Origin: Schistocephalus solidus
Lineage: Eukaryota > Platyhelminthes > Cestoda > Diphyllobothriidea > Diphyllobothriidae
Assembly (NCBI GenBank): GCA_017591395.1
Contig: WEDG01004125.1
Coordinates: 62,001-126,000 of the forward strand
DNA: 64,000 nucleotides
Reading direction: 5' to 3'
In this document: positions 22,310 to 36,400 of the stretch, in pieces
Layout of the letters: each line of letters starts with the position of its first letter
How positions within the stretch are numbered: the stretch's first letter is position 1
Notes under the pieces: model-generated
Told to the model about the DNA's origin: nothing
The model's database searches: none
The model's input: the letters and a program-made list of their open reading frames with translations, nothing else
Made by a program: the position numbers and the translations under genes

Positions 22310-23276
22310 CTGTAAGTAGATGAAAATGCCATCTGAACGACCTAGCAGAAGTTTTTAACACGCCTTGAAGGCGGTTATATAACCATAAACCCAAAGTTTG
22401 ATTGACAAGGGGATGAGGAGAGTGCGTGACAATTAAAGTCAATGGGATTCCTGTTCCCTCAGTTCTAAGCTTTTTCTTACGCATAACACCCGCAACTGAG
22501 AGCGCCCAACTGCAAGTCATAAAGTCTTGAATTAAGTGATGACCAACAGTTGCAGCCACACGTTTCCATAACGAGCATACATTTACTACTCATTGTGCAG
22601 GAAGCTCACATTGCATTGTAGAATTTTACCAGAGGTAGAGGAAAAGATTTGCTGATGCATCTTTGTTGGAAGCAAAATAAACTGCAAATATGAGCATAGG
22701 ATTTGTAAGTAATCAACCTACTCCACCAAACTGCCAGCATTTTTTCGGGAAGACATTTTATGCCTCATTTATGGATATTTCTTTGTTCCCTGAGGCCACT
22801 TTTATGCATCACCCCAAGGCCGAGTTCTGAAGTGTTCATGATATTCTTGCACAATCGATAGATTAACCACTGCAATTGATGACGGTCACCTTGTTTTTCA
22901 CGGAGTATGCACAGCACCAGGGACTTACGCAGAATCTATCTTACCCTATTCTTGCTAACAAAATTATTTTTATAGCAAATCGAAGTCAAATTGTGGGCGT
23001 GGGTGATAAAGACACACAAAACGATATGCCCATGGTTATCCTATCTGCTACAGTTTGGACAATCCCACGCCAGGCGCCATGGTACATTTTGACGTTTGCT
23101 GCCACGCAGAGAGATGGGCAAATTGATTAGACGGTCACCCACTTATCTGACCCCGCGTAGTATGTAGACCTTGTAAGAACTATCAGAGCCAATGAAAAGC
23201 CGATTATGGACTTTAGTATTATGAAATGCCTAAGATTCACCTCAGAGTGACACCTTCTGTGGACAATCTGCCATGC
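22310..23276 (-). other. Intron of the PDZ/C2 gene
   Basis: Intron sequence upstream of C2 exon 1. Short frames only, no feature recognised. Confidence 0.4.
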
Positions 23277-23297
23277 GTGTGTGTGTGTGTGTGTGTG
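23277..23297. repeat. (GT)n microsatellite
   Basis: About ten GT units directly abut the 5' truncation point of RTE-like copy 2, whose sequence begins at CTCCTCGAATCAA. A second (GT)n tract lies at that copy's 3' end. Confidence 0.9.
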
Positions 23298-24599
23298 CTC
23301 CTCGAATCAATGTCAACGGTGCTCAAATCAAAAACGTGGAGACCTTCGCTTATCTAGGAAGCACGATTTCGCGCAACACGAGAATCGATGACGAGGTTGC
23401 CCAACGGATTTCCAAAGCTAGTCAGGCCTTCGGCCGGCTGCGAACCTCCGTGTGGAATCGCCACGGTATTCACCTGAACACCAAACTGAAGATGTACAAG
23501 GCCGTCGTCTTGTCGACACTCCTTTACGGAGCGGAAACCTGGACCGTCTACTCGAACCAAGCCAGGAAGCTGAATCACTTTCATCTCAGCTGCCTCCGCA
23601 GAATACTGAAGCTGAGATGGCAAGACAGGATACCGGACACGGAAGTCCTGGAGCGGACCGGAATCCTCAGCATCCATGCCATGCTGAGGCAAGTGCAGCT
23701 GCGATGGAGCGGCCACTTGGTAAGAATGGACGACGAGCGACTACCCAAACGACTTTTTCTACGGAGATGTCGCTACGGGTTCTCGTCGGCAGGGGGGTCA
23801 AAAACGACGCTACAAGGACACTTTGAAGAAATCGCTGAAGCAACTGCAAATCAACTCGGCGACCTGGGAAGACCTCGCCCAGGATAGACCGGCATGGAGA
23901 AGATCAGTGAAGACTGGTTCAGCAATCTACGAGGCCAACCGGATCGCCGCCGCCAAGACTAAAAGAGCGGCACGAAAGTCACCAGCGCCCCGCACCAACA
24001 CCGCCAATGCCCAGGCCCTGCCAACATGCCCGCGCTGTCAACGCATCTTCCGCGCGCGAATCGGCCTGGTCGGACATCTTCGGACGCAATGCGCCAACAA
24101 TCCCACAATTCCAATTTCTACGTCAAATTCTGAAAACCCTCATTCTGACTCCCCCACCCTCACTCCTGACATCAATTCCATTACTCCCACCATCATAGAG
24201 ACCACATCCATCTACTCATCGCCTGTTACCCCCACCACCGCAACCACCATTGCCTTCGCCTTCACTACTACCACCACAACCACCATCAGCGATGGGGAAT
24301 CTCTCCTAAGCTGTACTCAATGCGACCGCACATTCACCTCACGCATCGGCCTGGTCGGTCACTTGCGAATACATCGTACAGAGACCGGTGAGCCAGTGCC
24401 TGGAACACCATCACACAGCAGAGATCGTCGCCTCCACTGCCCTCACTGTACTCGCGCATTCACTCATCGCATGGGCCTATTCGGTCACATGCGCATCCAT
24501 GACAGCGGAATTCACCACAATGCCGACAACACCGATACACCATTCACACCTCCGCTCCTGCCATTCTTAGCGCCCTGCCACCCCCACTACCATGAATGA
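23298..24599 (+). pseudogene. RTE-like LINE copy 2: RT C terminus and zinc-finger tail
   Basis: Two overlapping frames. The first (to 23,887) covers the FAYLGST block, the thumb and the [19 protein letters not shown] block. A single frameshift in the run of G and A bases at about 23,790-23,815 moves the sense to the second frame (from 23,823), which reads [23 protein letters not shown] and then a zinc-finger tail. The fingers are a C2HC unit (CPRCQRIF..GHLRTQC), then two C2H2 units (CTQCDRTF..GHLRIH and CPHCTRAF..GHMRIH). Long Ser/Thr/Pro spacers separate them. Further finger remnants (RIGLAGHLRIH, HRMGLLGHM) follow in broken frames to about 24,810. The tail probably binds nucleic acid for the element; that role is inference. 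Confidence 0.8.
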
Positions 24600-25684
24600 C
24601 ATCGCTCCCAGCCTCTGCGGATTTCTCCTGCCCACTGCGCCCGCAACTTCCAGCTCACGCATCGGCCTGGCCGGTCACCTGCGAATCCATCGCACGGAGG
24701 CTGGTGAACCAGTGCCTGGGGCTCGACACATAGTCGACGCACCCGCCTTCACTGACCTCCTTGCTCCCGCACATTTACACACCGCATGGGCCTCTTAGGA
24801 CACATGCACTCACGACAACCTCCGGTAAACCACCGGAGGCTAAGCTGCATCAGCACACACTACCTACACTAATACATCGATTACACCCTCACAATCACCA
24901 TTTACCAGAGTATATCACGGTTTCCTAGAAACCGTGGCTGAAGTCTGCCAATCTGACGCTTCCACCAGACCACGCCGTCGGCTCAGTGTATGTGCTGTGT
25001 GTGTCGAGTGGCTGACCAGTGGACTGCTAGTCAGACGGTGAGTGGCTGCTCCATATCCCTGAGTTTGTGAATCCTGGTGTGTGCGTTATGGGGCCAGGTC
25101 GTGCTGTGGCGCGCGAAGACGGGTACGCCGATCCAGCCAATGCGCCCGCTCCACATCAGGCAACTGACCGGCTCGGACAGTAGTCTGACTGTGGGGGTGG
25201 GGAGAGAGTGAGGTCGACATCTCAGTGCATATTCTTCACTGTAAAAATCTGACGCGCTTGGAAACTATCACGGTGCGCTAAAAGCCGTGGCTTGGAAGGT
25301 TGCCAACTGACGGGATAACTCGGACCGCGTGGCCAGCCCAATGTGTGTTTTTGTGTGGAGTGGCTGACTGGCGGACTGAGAGTCAGGGTTGCAATGGCTC
25401 CTTCTTAATGTGGCCTTTTATGGCACTCCTACACCCGTGGAATCCGAGCCAGGTGTGGTGGCACGCCCAGGGCGGCTCCGGCCGCGCCAGGCCACCCGCG
25501 CCCTCTCCCATCTCCGGTCTTCTTGACTCTGTCTTGACACAGGGCTCAGGTGGGGAGGAGGAGAGTGCGGTAGCTGCAGCGCAAGGCTACTATCACTTAA
25601 AACTAATTCACGCGCAAGTCACCGTCCCTGCACCACCTGGTGTGGAGCATACGGTGGACCTCGTTGAAATCGACGGTCGAACTG

Positions 25685-25686
<2 letters not shown>
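23298..25686 (+). mobile_element. RTE-like LINE copy 2, 5'-truncated
   Basis: Begins within the RT thumb region and continues through the zinc-finger tail and the full 3' UTR to GACGGTCGAACTGTC. It matches copy 1 closely from the CCTCGAATCAA block (16,178 in copy 1) onward, but has kept the Trp codon that is a stop in copy 1. The 3' UTR again shows the two related units, near 24,930 and 25,281. (GT)n tracts border both ends. It lies antisense in the intron upstream of C2 exon 1. Confidence 0.8.

Positions 25687-25731
<45 letters not shown>
25687..25731. repeat. (GT)n microsatellite between two LINE 3' ends
   Basis: About 22 uninterrupted GT units. It separates the 3' end of RTE-like copy 2 from a second, more diverged copy of the same 3' end. 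Confidence 0.95.
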
Positions 25732-25732
<1 letters not shown>

Positions 25733-25744
25733 ATGTTTGTTGTT

Positions 25745-25980
25745 CAGGGAGTCTCCTTCCGGGCCAGCCACTTGCGTCCGAACGCCCATCCAGTCCTATT
25801 GACTCTGTTTTGGCATCGGGCACGGATGGGTGTGGAAAGAGAGGGGGAGTGCGGTAACTGCATCGCAAGTCTACTATAAATGAAATCTAATCAGCGTGGA
25901 AGCCACCGTCCAAGCACCACCATGTAGTGGAGCATAACGTAGAGATCTTCAGCCTACGACGGTCAAACTGTCGGACCTAG
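25745..25980 (+). mobile_element. Second, diverged RTE-like LINE 3' end
   Basis: Repeats the last part of the RTE-like 3' UTR in the same orientation: GGGCCAGCCACTTGCGTCC, a TTGACTCTGTTTTGGCATCGGG block, GTGCGGTAACTGCATCGCAA, CTACTATAAATGAAATCTAA, and a final ACGGTCAAACTGTCGG. Each block has a counterpart at 25,480-25,690 and at 18,270-18,475. It is more diverged than copy 2, so it is probably an older insertion, or an old tandem, next to which copy 2 landed. Confidence 0.6.
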
Positions 25981-25984
25981 TTTC

Positions 25985-29290
<3,306 letters not shown>

Positions 29291-29303
29291 ATATATATAT
29301 ATA
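29291..29303. repeat. Short (TA)n at the junction of the two Penelope-like elements
   Basis: Six to seven AT units separate the 5' end of element A (minus) from the 5' end of element B (plus). Confidence 0.85.
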
Positions 29304-31339
29304 CATGTCGCAAGGCTAGAACGACTAAAAAAGAGGAGCACTTTGGACAAAAAGTGGATGAAAATTTCTGATCAAAGCTACAATAATCCGACGTTCCCAA
29401 AAAAGGTTGTAAACCTGTCATCAAAAGTTCTAACCACAACAGAAGAAAGAGTACTCAGCAAAGGAATGAAATACAATCCATCTGATTGCAATTACTTGGA
29501 TTTCCTGGCTAGTTTTGAATCAATTCTATCCTCAACTGATCTGACAGAAGACGAACGGCTCGCAATTCGAAATAATACAGTCCAAACTTTAAAAACCGCA
29601 GGACATACTCGACATTATCTTGTGACGAAAAGAAAGCATTAAATTCACTTAAGAAAGATGAAAATATTATAATTTTGCCGGCCGACAAAGGAGGTTCCAT
29701 GGCTATTTTAAACAAGACGGAGTACATAGATAAAGATGACATCAATTTTAACGGATAACCTCAACTTACATGCCACTAACTACCGACCCCACAAAGTCAC
29801 AAAACTCAAATATCGAGAAGGTATTGAAACGCCTCAAAGGAAGAAAATTAATTTCTGGAGTACTGGCTAAATCCTTGAAGCAGGATGAACCTACGATTGC
29901 CAAAATATACGGACTTCCCAAAAGTTCACAAAAGTGGCATTCCGCTGCGACCGATAGTCTCCTTAATCGGTGCACCAAATTATAAGATTTCCAAGTGGCT
30001 ATTTCATCAACTCAACCCCACTTACAAAGAACTGTGAATTCTCTATCCAAGACTCGCTACAGTTCCTCGAGAAGATAAAAGACTTTAAAATTGCAAATGA
30101 CGAAATAATGGTGTCATTTGATGTTATTTCTTTATTTACGTCTATCCCTGCTGGACTTAGCGAGGACTTGTACTGCAGAACTCCTACAGGCCTATTCTAC
30201 CGATGTACCTGCAGAAGTCCTCCTGAACTCCTCGATATTTGCCTTGAAACAAACTTTTTCCTTTGCTGAAAAATTATTATCGACAACTAAAAGGCGCCCC
30301 CTATGGGTTCGCCAATATCCGGTTTTTTTGGCGGAGGCTGTAATGCAGAAACTAGAGGCTACAGCTCTCCCCAGAATTAACCCGAGATTGTGGTTACGCT
30401 ACGTGGACGATACATTTGTTATCGTCAAAAAAGATCAACTTGATCCACTCCACAAAAGCCTGAACTCCACGTTCCCAGGAATTCAATTCACCCTTGAAAC
30501 AGAAGTTGATAAACGACTCCCTTTCTTAGACGTCCTCGTACATAGGAAGACAGACGGGACACTACATACCTCAGTCTATCGTAAAGATATATACTCCGAG
30601 GTTATTTTTACATTTTGGGAGTAACCACCCCATGTCTCACAAACGCAGCTCTGTTAACAGCTTACTACGTCGAGCAAAAACTCACTGTTCCGATGAAGAA
30701 ACATATCGAACAGAAATGAAATACCTTTTTCAAATTATTTTTCCCAAAATGGATATCCTCCTGACTTTGTCCGTCGATGCATGCGACGACAACAATTAAA
30801 AAGAAAAAAAGGTATTTCCAGAGCTACGACCTCCCAGGCGTCTAAAACAACAAACTGGCGAACCCTCCCGTATGTAAAAATGTATCTGAGCTCGTTGAAA
30901 GACAGCTCAAGAAACACAATATACAAATAGCGCACAAACCAACAACAACTTTGCGCACCCAGCTTGTACACCCTAAGGACAGGGTTGGCTATTTCAATAG
31001 AAAAGAAGTCGTCTACAAGATACCGTGTACCAGTTGTGATGCAGTTTATTGTGGCCAAAACCGGAAAAATCTCTATCCACCCGTTTACATGAACATCAGT
31101 TAGCGGTGAGGAGACGAGACCCTTTATCGCAAGTAGCCATGCACACACTGGACACAGGACACCTATTTGGATGGGAGGATACCCACATCGTTGGCGCCTG
31201 CCCAACAAGAAGAGGCCGCGAATTCCTGGAGGCAATGCACTCAGACGAGGCATGCATTAACAGGCATATCGATTTAGATGCCAATTACAAATTTCTCAAG
31301 GTCAAGTGGAGGCGAAAACAGCCACTATCGATCAGATAA
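29304..31339 (+). pseudogene. Penelope-like element B polyprotein (RT and GIY-YIG endonuclease), broken
   Basis: The N-terminal frame runs to 29,642. The ILPADKGGSMAILNK motif at about 29,670-29,715 lies in another frame, followed by KIYGLPKSSQK. The PIVSLIGAPNYKISKWLFHQ block (near 29,950-30,010) and motif A (SFDVISLFTSIP) are in further frames. Motif B is split by one extra base near 30,300; the same stretch otherwise reads as GAPMGSPISGF. The frame 30,118-30,624 holds motif C (RYVDDTFVIV) and LPFLDVLVHRK. The GIY-YIG domain starts at about 31,010 (VVYKIPCTSCDAVYCGQ), shifts, and continues in the frame at 31,049-31,339 with STRLHEHQLAVRR, MHTLDTGHLF and the Glu helix GREFLEAMHS. At least five frameshifts make it non-functional. 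Confidence 0.8.
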
Positions 31340-31441
31340 CTTCAAACTCCGGATGTCTATTGGCTTAAACTTTAGCCAACCATAGAATCTTGTGTTAGGC
31401 ATTATTTAAGGTTAACTGTTTTCTGTACATCTCCCATTTGT

Positions 31442-31473
31442 CTGACGACGAACTGGGGCACCAGATTCGAAAA
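31442..31473 (+). ncRNA. Hammerhead-ribozyme-like core in Penelope-like element B
   Basis: The conserved CTGACGA (31,442-31,448) is followed by one extra C, then a helix pairing GAACTGG with CCAGATTC (one A/C mismatch or bulge) around GGCA, and then GAAA (31,469-31,472). This is the catalytic core order of a hammerhead: CUGANGA, helix II, GAAA. Penelope-like elements are known to carry minimal hammerheads in their terminal repeats, and the position, downstream of the GIY-YIG domain, fits. Helices I and III could not be drawn with confidence and the extra C is non-canonical, so activity is doubtful. Confidence 0.4.
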
Positions 31474-31555
31474 TTTACACAATAAAAGTTATTTTGTTCC
31501 CCAAAGAACTCAACTTTATTTAATTAAATTTCTTGGGATGCCGATATTTCAGTAC

Positions 31556-31574
31556 ATATATATATATATATATA
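31556..31574. repeat. (TA)n at the 3' end of Penelope-like element B
   Basis: Nine to ten TA units mark the end of element-derived sequence. Confidence 0.8.
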
Positions 31575-31579
31575 GTTTG

Positions 31580-32340
31580 AACTCGGTCAGCTTCTGTCGA
31601 ATGAGCGTTTACTATGCACAGTCCGCTAGCAAACGGTCAGCAGTAAAGAATTTTGGTCGATATATGGTGGTTTATGTACGTTTGCCAGCTCAAAAACGGA
31701 TACTTGTTTTGCCAATTTTGCTTCGTAGCTTGTAGCAGCTGCGAGAATTTCGGTTACGCAGAGGATCAGTAAGCGTGCTACACGTGCTTTTGTCATAAAG
31801 AGCAGTTATTAAATTTATATCGAAGTCGATTTTTGACATTGGTATATATGCATTTGAAAGACTGCACAGTTTTGATTCAACAATTGGTCCTAATGATTGA
31901 GCTTAACGTCTTTCGTTTTGGCGGGATAACTATGTAAAGTTTATTTATAATTGACAACCTTAGCATAAATTAAATGGGTTGCAAAGTGTGGTAGACATAA
32001 AGACAACAACCAGTGCGGTTAACATGTAATTCCATAACAGATAGTTTGTTCATAGATGTTTGAGTGCAGCGCTCTACCAAGAAGCCCAAACATAGTGAAT
32101 GGAGAACCGGTCACGTGGCTACATGGTAAAACACTACAAGAATCCAAAAACAAATCTGGTTTCAAATCCAAAATTGGAAAAACCTGTATATTTTTATGGC
32201 TGACTGACGACAGATAAAATGTTAAAATTGTCATTCCGGTCTCCCTGGTCTTTTTCAATATCCCATTATCGACATTTACACAGAAGGAGACTATCACAAA
32301 GGATAAGGGAGACAATACTGCACACGCCTGCGGGGCTGGA
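31580..32340 (-). other. Intron of the PDZ/C2 gene
   Basis: No feature recognised between element B and the CR1-like fragment. A 153-codon minus-strand frame (32,019-32,480) is antisense to the CR1-like element over part of its length and has no family resemblance. Confidence 0.35.
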
Positions 32341-32344
32341 GATC

Positions 32345-33420
32345 CTGTAATGCGTTCAGTGAGCGCCCATGTATTCATTACGCTCATTATCGTCCAATGA
32401 AGCTGAAGACTCCGTTGCCCGTGTTGTACATTCGGCTCTAAGAGACGAAGATAAGGACTGCCATGCATACGCATGTGCATTTCTTGACTGCTCGTCTGCC
32501 CTCAACACCATCCAGCGCCATCGTTCCCTTAAAAAGATCATCCACATGAGGCTTTCCCGGCTGGGTTGTCTCTTGGCTCCAAGACTATTTTACTTTCCGC
32601 ACTCAATTCATACAATCCAGCAAGTGGAAATCTACTGTTCTTCCAAACAACTGCGGTATTCTTAAAGGTGCCATCCTATTCCCTCACGTCTTCTCCCTCC
32701 ATATTGACGATAGGAGATCACCAAACGACTGTCTGTACACAAAATATGCTGATGATATGGTTGTTGGCCATCCTTTAAAAATCAGAAATATCTCCAGTCT
32801 CTGAAGAATGGTCTGAAGCATTTCTCAGCTGTGTCATCAGATAATGGTCTCCAACTCAGCCATGCTAAATCTGCCCACTGTGTTTTTCACATGCGACCCT
32901 CTCCTGGTTCTGAACCCTCAGCGGTCCTTCCCAACGACGCTTCCTCTTTCCAGTACCTTGGCGTTACTATGACATTCAATTTTTCATTCTCCCTTTATAT
33001 TGATAATCCTTTTACTAAACTTCATAACCTATATATTTTTCCATCGCTTACATTCCTACCACACCGCAAACCATAAGCTGGCGATTGATAGAGACATTTA
33101 TTCTTGCCTTCATCCTTGATTGTAATCTTCCATTATTTTTTCTAGGCTTTACATAAAAAGGATGTTGTAATTTTGAAAAAAATATCACCCGAATGCTTTC
33201 TTCTACTGCCGGTGTTTCTTATAATGTTTAAGTGGATTTGGTAACAAAACGGCACTTTACATTAGTCAGGAAATTTTCTGGACGAATACTTGATGATGTT
33301 AACCATCCTCTCCTCTCCGAGCTGATGGCCATGAAGTCTTCCCGTCTGATGCACGTTGTGCGTTAGTTTTCTTGTTGGCCTTGACTTTTCAGGGTTTCCG
33401 TCAGTCTCTTAGGATGACAG
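32345..33420 (+). mobile_element. CR1-like LINE fragment, decayed RT
   Basis: A second type of non-LTR element. RT motif A reads FLDCSSALNTIQRH (32,480-32,522; functional CR1-type elements have FLDYSSAFNT). Motif B reads NNCGILKGAILFPHVFSLHIDD (32,648-32,713) and motif C KYADDMVVG (32,739-32,765). The block after it (SSDNGLQLSHAKSAHCVF and SFQYLGVTM) lies at 32,835-32,970. The C-terminal part (RMLSSTAGVSYNV, HFTLVRKFSGRILDD) lies at 33,190-33,300 with stops. Frames change several times. Both the N-terminal endonuclease and the 3' UTR are unrecognised, so this is a truncated relic, in an intron of the PDZ/C2 gene and antisense to it. Confidence 0.7.
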
Positions 33421-36400
33421 TGTTTGAAGCACCTAATTTTGTCTGTCTGTATAAATGCTGTTGGCTGGTTTTGGCTTACTCGAGGTCAAACCATTGACTG
33501 TCTCGAGTTAATCGTATCCCTTTTTTGGTTTTGTTACCTGCAGCTATCTCGGTATGATTTTTAGCTTCCCTCTCGTGAATTGGCTGACCGATAAGTTGGC
33601 CCTGCTTAGGCCTAGTGCTGACGGTCTCACAGCTGCATCGGCGACTAATTATTTCACGTTGGTAATGTAAATTTCAGTCAGAGCTTCCTTATTTTCCCGT
33701 TGGTATCGACTGTCGTTTAGGTGACACACTTTTTTGCTCACCCGATTGACCTTTTTCCAACTGACTCGATTCGCGTGCGTAGCACCTAATTTGCGATGTG
33801 CAGGTCCATGGCTCGATATACTTATATATAGCTTACAGAACACTTTAAAAAGCTGAATATTTGGATATTTTCTCCCTATAATTAAATCAATTGAGAATCC
33901 ATGCCTCTCCATTTTTCTTATATGCACATATATAGGAGGACGTTGCATTGAGCTCCGTCGCTGCTGCACTCTTCAAAATCGCAACAAAGATACAAGTAAC
34001 CGCCAGTCAGCACATCTTCTTGACTTAGATTTGCAAGCTAGACTGTATTTTATTTCGTAGCGACTCGCAACGTCTATGTGAGAGATCAGGGTTGCAATGA
34101 AGGCTAATTTGGGCAGTCCTTCATTTTCGGGAGCATAGGTAGTCATCGGCCTCTCTGTAGATCAGACTCCTCAGCCGAACTGGATTCGAATATTTGGAAT
34201 GCAGCTTCTAATCAACACAACGAAATTACACACTCAAAGGGAAAGTGAAGGGTTTGGGAGGTGCAAAATTCAAATAACTCTGGTTTTCTCCCCTCCTTGT
34301 CGAGTTTAGATCGGTGGGATTGTAAACTGACCTCGGATGATGATCAGAGGCAGCGCATTGAGACCTGGCAGAGAGTAGCCCGTGCATTAAACAGAGGGAA
34401 TGCCTTGTTCATCATAGTCTAAGTGTAATAATTTACAGTGTTGCATCGAGCTATAAATGGAAAATATCCCATGCGCTTTATGCGTTTTGCGAATACTCCC
34501 GAGTCCGAATGAGCTTTTCGATAATAAATGCGACAGCATGTGCCCATAGAAGTACGATTATGGAGCAAAACAATATGGTGAAAAGGCCCATTTTAGCTTG
34601 AAGACGGAGGGCTAGAACGACCGTTAACAGTTGTAGATCGGCTAGTGACTAGCAACGAAAAACGGCTTGTGACCAGTGAAAAGGTTGGAAAAAGTGTCTT
34701 TTTTTACAGTTTTGTAGCCATAAAGCTTTAGATTAGACACCAAAACCCGGTAAAAACACTTTTGCGTTTTGCCCACGAAAACGCTTGTTTTAAGCACATG
34801 TATGTCGGTTGTGAGAGGAATTTGTTAAACTGCCTGTGATCTAACTAGTCTGGGGTTAAGATATGATTGGCATTTAAGGGCCACCTTTTACGGTATTTCT
34901 CTCCATTGGCCAGTAATAAAATGGCCCTTTTTTTTTCCTAAAATTTACAACTTAGTTTCTTTACAGAATGGATGAAATTAAAGTAGTTTTAGGATATCTA
35001 GGAATATCTGAATGTTGTATCCGTGTTCTCCGCCTTACCTCTATCTCACCGAATGATTTGCGAGACTCAGCGCTGTCACTGTGAATGCTGGGTTCGTCCC
35101 CCTGTTGATTAGAAAGAAAGATGAATAAACAAGAAGAAGATAAATAACAAAACAGATGCCCTTTCACCGGCTTGAAGTTAAGTATAATAGGAATATTTAT
35201 GCGTACAATATTTAACTTTGCAGTAGGGAACGTGTATAGAGAAATGTTACCAAAAATTCTGAAATGCGCTTACAACTAGAAACGCGCACTTATATGCATT
35301 TTCTAATACGTATCATTATGTTCTCTATTGTTTTACTCAAAAAAGATACATTCAAGCTTGTGAAACGTTTGCAATTTTGAGGTTCTTGAGAACGTGAAAT
35401 GGCCATTCCAATAATATTCTAGCTGTCAATTTATTGATGTTTCGCATGGAATTTACCAAATAATTCACATCTTTGGTCAAATTTTGAGAGCCCTATAAGT
35501 TACCTTCATAGACAGATGTGTAGCTGACTTAACATGAAAATTATAAAATTGATACACGATATCAAGTTCCACTTGTTTGGGAATTTTAAGATAAATAATC
35601 TAAAATATTTATTTTCTCAGCATAAAACGTTGAAATAGAAGTATAAGACCGTCGAGTGCGTAGAAGAACGAATGTTTTGTGCATATTTTCTAAAACAGAT
35701 ATTTAACTTTTCAAGAGCACCGAACACTTATCGTAAAATAATAATATTTACGTAGTCTTTTTTGCCTGCTGTGGTTTATTACGTATTCGAAAATAATCAA
35801 ATTTTAAAAACAGCATCCTGCTTTGTCTGAATTAAAATGGGAATTAGGCTGCATAGTAACTTTCATCTACGTCGTTCTTTTTTTATAAATTTCATGAGTA
35901 ATGTCACCTCATGCGTGTTGCAACTCAAAAAATTATAAATGCACCTATTTCTTTAACTTAGCCGTACATTTTGATAGCTAGGACCTTCAGAAAAGGCAGG
36001 AGAGTGCAGATAACCGATAAGTTGATGCAATTTAAAAAGCAGCTACATCTAAAAATCGTCCTAAATCAGCAAAATGAAATTTAATTCTTATTTATAATCC
36101 AAAGTTGTTTTATGTTCGATCAATCAGTTTCAAAATAAGTTTACTTTAGAACACCAGATAAGTTACTTTATTTAATATTGGTGTACAGACCCCCATTACG
36201 GCAGACGTAAGACCTGAGCTAATCTCAACGCTAATTTCCATTAGAAGAAGTGAGTTTAAATTGCAACCCGATCCCAGTGTAGTGTTGTAAAAATTAATAA
36301 TGTAACTGTACTCGAAAATGTGCTTTATTGACTGAGAACTAGAGGGAAAAATTGTCAAGAAAATCTTCAGATGCTTTCAGAACCTTGTGGAAACCGATCT

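Larger units (their letters stand above)
29304..31555 (+). mobile_element. Penelope-like element B, nearly full coding region
   Basis: A plus-strand Penelope-like element of a family different from A, running from an N-terminal region (RLERLKKRSTLDKKWMK...) through RT and a GIY-YIG domain to a 3' region with a hammerhead-like core (31,442-31,473) and an AATAAA (31,480-31,485). It ends at a (TA)n tract. It sits in an intron of the minus-strand gene, antisense to it. Confidence 0.8.
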
